64,000 bases of DNA from Craspedostauros australis (Eukaryota > Bacillariophyta > Bacillariophyceae > Mastogloiales > Achnanthaceae), in contig JAMXDE010000003.1 of the NCBI GenBank assembly GCA_026770025.1, positions 310,001-374,000 on the forward strand, written 5' to 3'. A program made the translations under genes and the position numbers. This document shows, in pieces, positions 38,864 to 48,363 of this stretch. The first letter of the stretch is position 1. The number at the start of each line of letters is the position of its first letter. Under the pieces are notes generated by a model. The model was not told the DNA's origin. It saw only the letters and a program-made list of their open reading frames with translations, and did no database searches.

Positions 38864-41044
38864 ATGGCTCCCAACGCAAGCAGCCATCATCACGAGGACA
38901 GCGACAGCATGAGCGACGACGACATGCACAACATGGAGGCCTCTTCCTTCCTGGACAACGCTGAAGGCAGCAGCAGCAGCAACAGCGGCAGGAAGAACCC
39001 AAAGAACAAGCACAAGAGCAAGCGATCCTGGCTGCGAAAGAAGTACGAAGAACGCAAGATGTTCGGTTCGCAAACGCGGGGTGGATACAGCGGACTCGAC
39101 ACCCACGACAACGCGCACAGCGACACGGACGACGAACTCGAGGAGCACGAGAGCCCAGCGCTGCTCATGGCCAAGTCCTCCGACTCTGTCTGCTCTTCCT
39201 CCACTTGCTCCTTCACCGAGACCTCTCGCACCAGCAGCCACGGTCACAGCGACAACGACAGCCACAGCTCCTCTTCACGAACAAGATGCTCGGCTGTGCG
39301 CAAATGCTGCAAGACCTTCTGCAAGGTGCTCAAGGCCCTCTTCCTCGTCGCTTTCGTCTTCTCCTTCTGGGTCGTCGTTTGCGTCGTGCGAAAGACGAAC
39401 CTGCCCTTCTCCCATTCCAACTTCATCCTCATGGGAAAGTTCGAGGTCTCCGATGTCGTGAGGCACTTCGCCGCCCCAACCACCAACAGCGACGGCACCA
39501 AGGGAGCCCAGATCATGTACTGGAACCGCGTGCACACGCCGCAGGGCCTCATGGACTGCTCCTTCGACTTCTCCTCCATCCTCCACGAGGGTGGTCAGGG
39601 CATCCTCTACTCCGGCAACTGCACCAACGCCCCCTACGTCCATTCCGGCAAGCACGGCCACAACCACCACCACGACCATCACAAGCACCACAAGCACAAC
39701 CACGCGCCAGTCCGCACGGATAAGGTCGTCTTCAAGTACATCAAGGGATGGCGTCCGCTTCTCTGGGAAGGCGTTGCCACCAAGGTCATCGGCGACATGG
39801 AGGAGAGCGACTACAAGTTCTACGGCAGCGGCATCAACTTCATGGTGGCCTCCGAGCTGCAGCACTACAAATCGCTCTGGAAGGAGCTCGACGACGTCCA
39901 CGATCTGCCGCACTTCCTCCTCCAGGAACTTCAGCAGGTCTCCAAGCAGGTCCGACACCTCAACGAGCACTTCTTCCATCTCGACATGTGGTGGTACAAC
40001 GTGCTTTACCGACCAGCCAAGTACTCCAAGCAGGAACATCAGGAGCAGCAGAAGCAGCTTGACATCCAGTTACCATCTGAATCCTTGGAGGATTCCGGAG
40101 ACGACGACGAGGACTCCAGCAGCGGCAGCAGCGGTGACGGTCCCTGGAAAATTGGAGCCCTGCAACACATATTCTCATCAACGACAACGTCTTCCTCCTC
40201 CAGTGACAGCGCGGATGGTCACCATGGACGCCACTTGGCGAGACACTATCTCCGTGCCCGTCATGTCATCGAGGCCGTCGCCCATGGCAAGGCGCCCGCT
40301 CATCACCAGAGGCGGCAGCAGCAACAGGTTCAGGAAGGCACATTGGATGTCGAGGCTGTCAGCGAAGGCGAAGCCGCATTTGACAACAGCGATGAAAGCG
40401 AACAGGCCAGTGTCAGCGTTGACAAGAGTGACAGCGACTCTGATAGCGACTTCGACAGCGATAGCGAAAGCGATTCTGATAACGACAGCGACTCTGATAA
40501 CGACTCCGACAGCGACAGTGACTCGGAAGTGGCACCAGCAGCAGAAGTGGAGGCGCCAGAAAAGGAAGAAGAAAAGGAGGACTGGCAATTCCAGCTCATC
40601 GACTTCACCATGGCCATGCCACGCTCGATCCGATTCCAGGCCATCAAGCACCACATCGATGTTGCAAGACGCCGTGCACCCTACGCCGTTTGCTTGCAGA
40701 AGAAGCAACACCAAACCCACGAACAGCGACAGTACTGCTCCTCCGATGACATCTACCCATTCGCCGGCAAGATCTGCGACGGCATCATCGACATCTACCC
40801 GCTCGCCGTCAATGCCCTCCGCATCCTCAACCTCAACACGATCCCGGATGCCGTCGATCCACCGCAATCCGAATGGCACGAGGACCTCGATGTCACGATC
40901 GCCCTGCATCAAGGATATCTCGACATAATAACGGAGCTGGAGAAGCCGGAATACAACGTCCCCGCGGAGCTCACCACGATGATCCGAAACATGATCGACC
41001 TGCAGCATATGGATACGGATCTGGTATGCGCCGATCATTCATAG
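38864..41044 (+). CDS. Type II membrane protein with a divergent, lumen-facing kinase-like fold
   Basis: The 726-residue single exon has an acidic/basic cytosolic tail (1-150), a Cys/Lys patch then one membrane span at about 157-175, and the rest outside. Kinase landmarks follow in order: a Gly-rich loop EGGQGILYSG (242-251); a His-rich insert (263-280); VVFKYIK with the candidate Lys 291; and a catalytic loop HLDMWWYN (372-379) keeping His, Asp and Asn. A 190-residue acidic insert of SD repeats comes next, then LIDFT (578-582) in place of LIDFG. A canonical HRD arginine is absent. Activity is uncertain, but the Lys, Asp and Asn are present. Lumenal kinases phosphorylate secreted proteins, and diatoms have an ER kinase acting on silaffins. 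Position beside silaffin-like genes is suggestive only. Confidence 0.65.
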   Translation: MAPNASSHHHEDSDSMSDDDMHNMEASSFLDNAEGSSSSNSGRKNPKNKHKSKRSWLRKKYEERKMFGSQTRGGYSGLDTHDNAHSDTDDELEEHESPALLMAKSSDSVCSSSTCSFTETSRTSSHGHSDNDSHSSSSRTRCSAVRKCCKTFCKVLKALFLVAFVFSFWVVVCVVRKTNLPFSHSNFILMGKFEVSDVVRHFAAPTTNSDGTKGAQIMYWNRVHTPQGLMDCSFDFSSILHEGGQGILYSGNCTNAPYVHSGKHGHNHHHDHHKHHKHNHAPVRTDKVVFKYIKGWRPLLWEGVATKVIGDMEESDYKFYGSGINFMVASELQHYKSLWKELDDVHDLPHFLLQELQQVSKQVRHLNEHFFHLDMWWYNVLYRPAKYSKQEHQEQQKQLDIQLPSESLEDSGDDDEDSSSGSSGDGPWKIGALQHIFSSTTTSSSSSDSADGHHGRHLARHYLRARHVIEAVAHGKAPAHHQRRQQQQVQEGTLDVEAVSEGEAAFDNSDESEQASVSVDKSDSDSDSDFDSDSESDSDNDSDSDNDSDSDSDSEVAPAAEVEAPEKEEEKEDWQFQLIDFTMAMPRSIRFQAIKHHIDVARRRAPYAVCLQKKQHQTHEQRQYCSSDDIYPFAGKICDGIIDIYPLAVNALRILNLNTIPDAVDPPQSEWHEDLDVTIALHQGYLDIITELEKPEYNVPAELTTMIRNMIDLQHMDTDLVCADHS

Positions 41045-41770
41045 GTAATCCAATGGCATACATGCCCGATCGGCGGAATTAACTGCACTGTACACTTTAA
41101 CAATACACTCTACAAATATAAGACTATTATACTTCAACTCAACTATGTCAATGTCGTACGATTCGAGTAGAGCAAGGATACAATGATGTGGATGCACAGA
41201 CAGATGCATGCATCGACATCGACAAACATGAGGCGATAAGGAGAGGAAATACGTCGCGAATACTCCATGACAACCGTGCCGATGCAACAGAAGGAACCAC
41301 AGGCGACGAGTATTTGCATCATGATGTGGTTAGTGGCTCCATGTCTCCCTCCTGGTTTCAACCAACGACAGACTCCTTCTGACGTTTCTCTCCCACGTTG
41401 GAGTCCACGTACATTCCATGATCTTCCTTGGAACAGATTCTTGGTCGTTCTTGTGATGTCTATTCCATCGTTTTCGTCTCCACAACAGACAGCATCCTCT
41501 GCGTGCCTACCCATCGCCGGTGCAGGTACAAGTGATGTTGGCAAGAATGTTCGTGGAGGCGGTGTCCGCTGGGGCAGCACGAGGCGATAGAGGAGCATGC
41601 GCAGTTCTAGCCTCCCTCTCTCTCTCTCTCTGGGGTCCCCAGTCCGCTTAATACGTAGTGTCTATTCTATTAATATTATATTGACAGCTCAGCGCTCTTT
41701 CCAACATCGCACATCTATGTAATTGTATCAACAACGAGCCTGGCTTTCATTGAATCATACAATCATACCT
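41045..41770. other. Convergent 3' intergenic region
   Basis: No supported gene between two convergent stops. A (CT)n run lies near 41615-41632. Confidence 0.5.
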
Positions 41771-43471
41771 CTAAAACACGCCGGTCAACGGACACCCAAA
41801 GATGATACCTTCCATGCGATGCCACGATCGATGCCGTCCCATGGCAATCATCCAACCGTTCTGTGCAATCACCATGCGATCTTCTTCATGCTGCAGATAG
41901 TACCGAATTTTGCGACGCAGATCGGTGATGTTATGGAAGAATACGATGGACTTGCCGTCCTCCACCCCGACTGGCGCCGCCAGCATGGCGTCGTGTATCA
42001 CCAACGGGCCATGCGCCATGGCCTCGAACAGTCGGTAATGATCTTCCCATTCATCGCGCTGCGTCACGACGACGATCTTTGCGGAGAGCAGCGCCGTGAC
42101 GTACCGTTCGTCGACGCCATTGCGCCCCTTCGATCCCAAGTTTCCCTGGATTTTGGTGGATGCGACGATCGGTCGTTGTGGTGTGAGAGACGGTCCGCGG
42201 ACGATGGGAGCCGCACTTTGCGTCTCGTTGATTGGATAGATCATCTTGCCATTCAGCTTGTTCAAGGTCTTGGAGACCATCGATCTGAAGTTCCCCGCGT
42301 CGGCAGTATCCTCTGCATTCCACAGATGTATGACATCGACAGGCCGATGCGTGTGCGGTGGCGGGTGCTTTGCGAATCCTGTCAGCACCGACGCCTTGCT
42401 GAGTTGAGGTGACATGGGTTGATCGGTGTGGTTGAATGTGGGCAGAACCAGGCGGAGGGCATTGACGATGTCACCTCTTACGGCATACGGAGCCGGGATG
42501 GGTGCGCCGCCAGTGTTGTAGGTGTATGTATGAATCTTGTGGTCCAATTTGCCAGGGTACACTGCATTCAAGTTGGATTGCCATCGGCGGAGTCTGACGC
42601 GAGATCGTACTGCGTAGCGCACATGTGGGTAGAGGCCCGTTTTGTGGACGTCGGGCGTTGCGTTCGCACTGGCAACAACAACAGGAGCAATCGTTGTCGA
42701 CATTGTCGCTGACGTTGCAGCTGTTATTGGTACATCTCCGACATCCTCACCCTCTGCAACAGCTCCTGCTGGTTCCGTACCGTTGATCACATGGCCACCT
42801 GCATTGAGGGATGTCTGCATATCACCTTTGGGACGTTTCAGACCGTATTCTTTCGCCCATCCGCGGCTATAGAAGTCGCTGTAATCCACCAGAAGCACCT
42901 TCCAATGTGGATTGGGCGCCTGGATCAACCACTTCATCATTTCCATCTTCTGCGGCGGTGGCTCCAAACACCGCGCGATATCGATGATCCATAACTGCAC
43001 ATCCTTGTAGAGGTCATCCTGCGGACAACCTTGGTCGCCTTCCATGTAACAGATCGTGCGCAACGCGAGCAGAGACGATCCAATAACGCCATCCAAAAGG
43101 ATGTGCTTGCCTTCGTGCAGCAGGGTGGGATTGCGGCTCGTGATGACTCCGACTTGGATGGGATCTTCGACAGTCGCATCGATGGAGTCGTAGACCGGAT
43201 CATTGTCCGCCGCGTTGCAACCGAATTGGCTTGCGACATGCGTCCATGCGAGCGAATGGGATTCTTGCGCATCGCTGCTGTTGCAATTGGACGCGCTCGT
43301 GCCTGGTTGATCCGACATGCCCATCATCTGGGTGTTCATAACGATGAAGTCTCCGAAACTCCGCATGTTGAGCAATATCGAAATGCCTGCACTCGCGACG
43401 ACGAACAGAAAGGCACGGGAGTTGGTCCAACGGCGGCTCCGCCGATCGCCGCCGGGCCTTGTCGTTGCCAT
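41771..43471 (-). CDS. Type II membrane glycosyltransferase-like protein
   Basis: About 566 residues from the Met of MATTRPGGDRRSRRW; an in-frame Met at 43528 would add 19 Gln/His-rich residues. A basic cytosolic start is followed by one membrane anchor (AFLFVVASAGISILL), then a lumenal domain. The C-terminal part has SAKIVVVTQRDEWEDHYRLFEA, GPLVIHDAM, and a Gly/Lys-Ser-Ile-Val-Phe-Phe segment. That is the form of the donor-binding half of exostosin-like or group-1-type transferases, where Arg-Asp-x-Trp-Glu-Asp-His-x-Arg is common in algal members. Substrate unknown. It would act in the Golgi on secreted glycans. The stop converges on the kinase-like gene. Confidence 0.7.
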   Translation of the reverse strand: MATTRPGGDRRSRRWTNSRAFLFVVASAGISILLNMRSFGDFIVMNTQMMGMSDQPGTSASNCNSSDAQESHSLAWTHVASQFGCNAADNDPVYDSIDATVEDPIQVGVITSRNPTLLHEGKHILLDGVIGSSLLALRTICYMEGDQGCPQDDLYKDVQLWIIDIARCLEPPPQKMEMMKWLIQAPNPHWKVLLVDYSDFYSRGWAKEYGLKRPKGDMQTSLNAGGHVINGTEPAGAVAEGEDVGDVPITAATSATMSTTIAPVVVASANATPDVHKTGLYPHVRYAVRSRVRLRRWQSNLNAVYPGKLDHKIHTYTYNTGGAPIPAPYAVRGDIVNALRLVLPTFNHTDQPMSPQLSKASVLTGFAKHPPPHTHRPVDVIHLWNAEDTADAGNFRSMVSKTLNKLNGKMIYPINETQSAAPIVRGPSLTPQRPIVASTKIQGNLGSKGRNGVDERYVTALLSAKIVVVTQRDEWEDHYRLFEAMAHGPLVIHDAMLAAPVGVEDGKSIVFFHNITDLRRKIRYYLQHEEDRMVIAQNGWMIAMGRHRSWHRMEGIIFGCPLTGVF

Positions 43472-43528
43472 GATGTTGGGATCGATGTGAGTGAGTGGGT
43501 GGTGTTGCTGTTGATTGTATGGTGGCAA

Positions 43529-44629
43529 TCCTTGTATTCGTGCTTGTGGCTGGAGTATGGAGTACGATGCACAGATCTATAACACGATCACTTGTGTGAT
43601 GCACGGGGATGAGATTGGGCCATAGGCAACGACTCGATTCCGCGAAGCCACCACTCAACCAGCACCCGCCAAACCAACCAACCAATTCAATTGTAGGCTC
43701 GTGCGGGTGTGGTATGAGCAAGGTAAGTGGATCGTCGGGAAGCATGTTGTGCCCCGCTCCAAGCAGAGCACCCCATCAGCAACTTTGTTCTGTTGGTGTG
43801 GGGGCAAATGTTCCGCTGGTTTGTGCAGAATGTCTCAAAGCGAAGCGTTGCGGCGGAAGTACGATCCAAGACAACCAACGCGAATCTTGGACTACATCGA
43901 TTACATCAACTTAGTTGTCGCCGCGATCCCCATCTGCAAAGACAGATAGCGAGGAAAGAGCGAGAGACTTCGATAGTCCATTATCACGATCTAACTGTGA
44001 TCAGCATGACTTTGTGCTCTCCATCAATCGTTCTACACCTGTGATGTCATAGCGTACTCTATCACCGATACGTCCCAGCACATCGGAATGCATAACAGGT
44101 TTGCCACTACCGCACAGTTGCTCTCTTGTTAATACGAGCCCCTCGAGCGAGTCGACCAACTGTTTGAAATGAAGAGTCTAGTCGTTTTTCTGGGATTTTT
44201 AAACTAATAACAAATACATAATCCTCGTAGTATATTTACATATGGTGGACCCTTTCAGATTCTACTTGGTTTCATTTTAAGTTTTATGGAGTGATCTATG
44301 TGTGCATTGCAGTCGCGTTGATCCAACAGCAGCAAATTCGTTAGTTTCTGCCGAAGGTTCGATAATGTTCTCATGCATTTATCGTGAGGTGATAAGTCAC
44401 GGACCTGCTTCCGAAGGTGCCGGTCGTTTGGTACGCGTTAATTACACGTTAGCATGTGGCACCTGATTCCACATTCTGCTCGTCACAAAACACATGACAC
44501 AAAACACATCACACAAAACACATCATCTCCATCATTTCGCAAATTCGCGCCACACGTTCGCTCCATTTCACAACTTTCCTCGCCAATGCCATGCACACTC
44601 GCCCTATCGCTCAATGCCCGTTCTCGTCA

Positions 44630-44723
<94 letters not shown>

Positions 44724-44744
44724 TGTTGTTGTTGTTGTTGCTGA
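43529..44744. other. Intergenic with trinucleotide run
   Basis: No supported gene. The region between a divergent pair of genes ends in the AGT/GTT run directly before the next start codon. Confidence 0.5.
44631..44741 (+). repeat. (AGT)31 followed by (GTT)6 microsatellite
   Basis: An uninterrupted AGT run from 44631 to about 44723, then GTT repeats to 44741, ending 4 bp before the ATG at 44745. It sits in the leader or promoter of the 1201-residue gene, so length change could alter its expression. Confidence 0.9.
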
Positions 44745-47700
44745 ATGGCCCACCTATCATTGCATGCTCTCCGTTCGTCACTTCGTCTCACACCAGTGCA
44801 GTTCGTCACATCCAACAAGCAAACCACACTACTCCACAGAAACAACTGCATCATGCCTTTCTCTACCACCGCCAAGGCCCTCTCCAAGGATGGCAACCCC
44901 TCCCCCAGTAAGAAACCTCGCGCTCACCCTGTGTCTGCTCCTCCTGTCGATTCGAAGGGGGGATTGCTGCCTACTGCTGAACAACTGTTGCCTGACAAGC
45001 CGTCCGCTGCGTTGAGGAAGCCGAGCACCATCACACAAGTGATCGATGTGAAGCCGATACTCGCAGTGGATGGCAGCCTCGTCCCGAACGCCACGCATGC
45101 GCACGCTCGCGAGCTGCATGTGTACGTTCACATCCTCCACGACAATGGAGGCGTCTTTGATGACTCCAACGTCAAGGTGCGATCGGAGGGACGAGGTGTC
45201 GGCGATGGGGCTACAGTGAGCGTTATCGTGAACGCGCCCTCCCTGCCTGCTGCAGCTGATGTTGCACCCCCTGTGAAGCCTACCCCACCAGGGAGGCTTC
45301 CCCGGCGTTGCAACACTGTTGTTGCTGGGGGGTACGCAGATCCCTCTATTGACAGCGACAGCACGTTCGTTGACGATGAGAAGGAACAGACGCGCGCCGG
45401 CTGGGGCAGGAGGGGCGGCAAGCTCGGGTGTGATCTGGAGGAGGAGGAGAGCTGGAGGCGTGGTGCCATCGTTCATGCGATGGCGGCGCTTGGGTCTAAC
45501 CTAGATCCAAAACTGTTGCTGCTGATGCCGAAAAAAGGGTTTGTTCTCACAGGCAGGCACGATCGGACCATCTGGAGCTACATCAAACAGATGTGGAGTG
45601 TCGTATCATCTGCGCTTTGGACTGTCCTGCTTCCAGAAGAGGACGTGCCAACTCTTCAAATGGAACAGGTGGTTGTATACGTACGTGCCAACATGGAGGT
45701 TCCTCCAACAATGTTAGCATCTAACCTCTACACCCTATGCTTGCTCGGAGAATCTACGTCATCCCAAACAGCGAGAGCCACTTTGGCCAAGTCTGCGTCA
45801 GATGCACTGTGTACTGCTATTCTTGCTAAGCACGCACATGGACTATCGGAGGAACAAAAGGTGCGCATGCTGTCCAAACGCGACATCATCACGCACAGCC
45901 AGGCTTGCACTTTGCGTCGCAACTACGTCATGTTGAGCCACGGCCAAAGCATCCCGCCGCGAGTTCTTCAGTACCGTGTGCGTGCCTGTGATCTCTCCGG
46001 TGTGGTTTCCTTCCTCATGACCACGACTACATACAAGGCAGGGTTGAGTCACATGGTACAGTATGGTGGGGTTCAATTCGAAAATGTCCCAGTGTTCGAT
46101 CGTGGCAGCACTACCATCCAAGAATTATTCGACATGTACGCGCCTACCACCAATACTCCAGTTGGAATGCCCGCGTTCACCACCATTACTCACCTACTCA
46201 CACGCAAAAGCAAGATCAAGACAGGGCTTTCTTCCTTTGAGAGCTACTTCTGGATGGCCACGGAGAAACTCAAACAGGCAATTTCGCGCCTAGTAGACCT
46301 ACTGAAGGCTAAGTATGAAGCAGACAGGGAGGAACAAAACGATGCCAATGACAAGAGCGACAACGACAACGATGAGCCCGATGACGTCATCGCGCCTTAT
46401 GTGCGCACGGCCAATTCTCTCTTGCATGCACTCGAACTGCTTGTTGTGTTCCTCAAATGGGAGTTCACCGCCTCCCACATGCAGCTTCAGTGCGACGATC
46501 CAATGCATTCGGCCATGTTCGCTCTCACCACCAAAAAGGCGAAGAAGGGAGCAGCCACATCAACCAACGAACGCAAACCACACACCAACAAGCACAAGAG
46601 CAAGAAGAAAACCACTGTCACAAATGACACTTCTCCCACCACTGCAAGCGAACAACCACGTAAAGTATGCAACCGTTGTGGATCAACAATGCGATTTGTG
46701 AATGATCGTTTTGTTCCTTTTGTCAAAATGCTTAAGGACAACGAACTCGCAGAACACAATGACGAATTGGAATCAATGCTTGCAGCGGCCCCGGGATTCG
46801 CCAACGAAATTGTTAACTACATGGCTCACAAAGTGCGTGCCAAAGTGCAATTCGGACAAATCGCCTTTTATCAATCCCAGCGCAACGAAAAGCCTGAAAG
46901 AGCCTATGTGGTACTCGACCATAAGCAAAAAATTCTACCGACAGGCCAAGGCGAAGCCCAACAAGAATATTGGGGGAAGAAGGGGATGTCACTGCTTGGG
47001 GCAATGGTCATCACGTGTCGCAACGACATTTTTACTTATCGGTTCATCGACATTGTGGTCGATGGAAGACCGACGCAAGACACACTTCAAGTTGGTGGAC
47101 TACTTGAGATCGTGCAAAAAAAGGTCAAAGACATGCACCCATCCGTGACTGAAATCATCCTACAGAGCGATAACGCGTGTTGCTTCGCCAGTCACGAGCA
47201 CATCGCGCTCATCACGTCCAAACTCAACAAGAACCTTGTGACACGAAAGGCAGCCAAAATCATCACGTGGATCTACACAGAGGCCCAAACCGGTAAGAGC
47301 ATGCTGGACACCCACTTCGCGTACATCACCCGTGTACTGCGAAAATACGTGCAAAGTGGCAAGGACATCAAGACCCCGTTCCAAGTCTTCCTCGCACTGA
47401 AAGCCGGCGACATCGCAGGCACGACAACAGTACTTGTCAACGCGGCGCTCCTGGCAGGCAACATCACCACGCTGCCTGGTGCGCCAAAACGACGATTCCG
47501 CGCAAGTGGGCAACAGGTACGCATGACTCACGAGGTGAAGTACGACGATGACCAGGCGCGGTTGGTGGCTGCATCTGGAATCACGGAAGATGTTGTGGTG
47601 AAGAGCACCGAATGGGGAGGGTGGATCATCAACGAGTTGGGTGTCATCGATTGTAGAACGTTCACGTCCGACAAGCTGCCGATCACGTCCGAATCATTCA

Positions 47701-48350
47701 GGAAGACGGACAAGACGCGAAAACTCGGGCGCACAGCAGCAGAGAGCAAGGGGCTTGCGTTCGGCAAAGCCATCGCGGACGGACAACAACATCTACCATC
47801 CGATCACACCACAGCACTACAAGACCAGACCGCCGAAACTGAACACCCACCACTCGCGGTGCAAGGCTGGGCGAGCAAAACCACACGGATCAACGCGAAA
47901 CTACCAGACTACATCGCGGACAAATTGAAGGACATCAGTGAAGCGTCCGCGAAGGACCCGAAAAACAGACCATCCGAACACGAAGCACACGAGCAATTGA
48001 TGGACAGCGAAAAAGCCAAAACTGACTGGTACGTACAACTGCACGCTAACCCGATGCGTGTGAAAGCTTCACTGTCGGCAGCGTACAACGCCAAACAACG
48101 CAAGGAAAAGAAGGAGGCCGCTCTCATCAAGATGGAAACCAGCACCAACACCAACCCAACAAGCAAAGCAACAACATCCATAATCGTGGCAACCTCCAAT
48201 GCACCAGCTGCAACAGAGGAGGAGCAGAGAGAAGAGGAGTTGCAGAGAGAGGAAGAGGAATTGGACCATCAGATGTGGTGTGATGCTCACACAATGAAGG
48301 CAAACGCAGAAAGTGAGGCTGTGTTGGATGATGAGGCGAAAATTTTGTGA
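44745..48350 (+). CDS. 1201-residue transposase-like protein, family not recognised
   Basis: Long intact single frame. A second Met 36 codons in (MPFSTTAKALSKDG) may be the true start. Pro/Ala-rich and basic N-terminus; a helical middle; a Lys-rich linker; a CxxC pair (VCNRCGSTMRF, about residue 645). It then has a fold-like core: FIDIVVDGRPTQD, VTEIILQSDNACCF, ITWIYTEAQTGKSMLD. An acidic residue after a strand (D in SDNA) followed by an aromatic-rich strand and G-K-x-x-x-D is a pattern seen in several large eukaryotic transposase-like protein groups, so an RNase H-like nuclease is suspected. The C-terminus is a Glu-rich coiled stretch. No flanking terminal repeats of its own were found. Could be a domesticated or recent element. 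Confidence 0.55.
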   Translation: MAHLSLHALRSSLRLTPVQFVTSNKQTTLLHRNNCIMPFSTTAKALSKDGNPSPSKKPRAHPVSAPPVDSKGGLLPTAEQLLPDKPSAALRKPSTITQVIDVKPILAVDGSLVPNATHAHARELHVYVHILHDNGGVFDDSNVKVRSEGRGVGDGATVSVIVNAPSLPAAADVAPPVKPTPPGRLPRRCNTVVAGGYADPSIDSDSTFVDDEKEQTRAGWGRRGGKLGCDLEEEESWRRGAIVHAMAALGSNLDPKLLLLMPKKGFVLTGRHDRTIWSYIKQMWSVVSSALWTVLLPEEDVPTLQMEQVVVYVRANMEVPPTMLASNLYTLCLLGESTSSQTARATLAKSASDALCTAILAKHAHGLSEEQKVRMLSKRDIITHSQACTLRRNYVMLSHGQSIPPRVLQYRVRACDLSGVVSFLMTTTTYKAGLSHMVQYGGVQFENVPVFDRGSTTIQELFDMYAPTTNTPVGMPAFTTITHLLTRKSKIKTGLSSFESYFWMATEKLKQAISRLVDLLKAKYEADREEQNDANDKSDNDNDEPDDVIAPYVRTANSLLHALELLVVFLKWEFTASHMQLQCDDPMHSAMFALTTKKAKKGAATSTNERKPHTNKHKSKKKTTVTNDTSPTTASEQPRKVCNRCGSTMRFVNDRFVPFVKMLKDNELAEHNDELESMLAAAPGFANEIVNYMAHKVRAKVQFGQIAFYQSQRNEKPERAYVVLDHKQKILPTGQGEAQQEYWGKKGMSLLGAMVITCRNDIFTYRFIDIVVDGRPTQDTLQVGGLLEIVQKKVKDMHPSVTEIILQSDNACCFASHEHIALITSKLNKNLVTRKAAKIITWIYTEAQTGKSMLDTHFAYITRVLRKYVQSGKDIKTPFQVFLALKAGDIAGTTTVLVNAALLAGNITTLPGAPKRRFRASGQQVRMTHEVKYDDDQARLVAASGITEDVVVKSTEWGGWIINELGVIDCRTFTSDKLPITSESFRKTDKTRKLGRTAAESKGLAFGKAIADGQQHLPSDHTTALQDQTAETEHPPLAVQGWASKTTRINAKLPDYIADKLKDISEASAKDPKNRPSEHEAHEQLMDSEKAKTDWYVQLHANPMRVKASLSAAYNAKQRKEKKEAALIKMETSTNTNPTSKATTSIIVATSNAPAATEEEQREEELQREEEELDHQMWCDAHTMKANAESEAVLDDEAKIL

Positions 48351-48363
48351 TGGGGGTGCTTCG

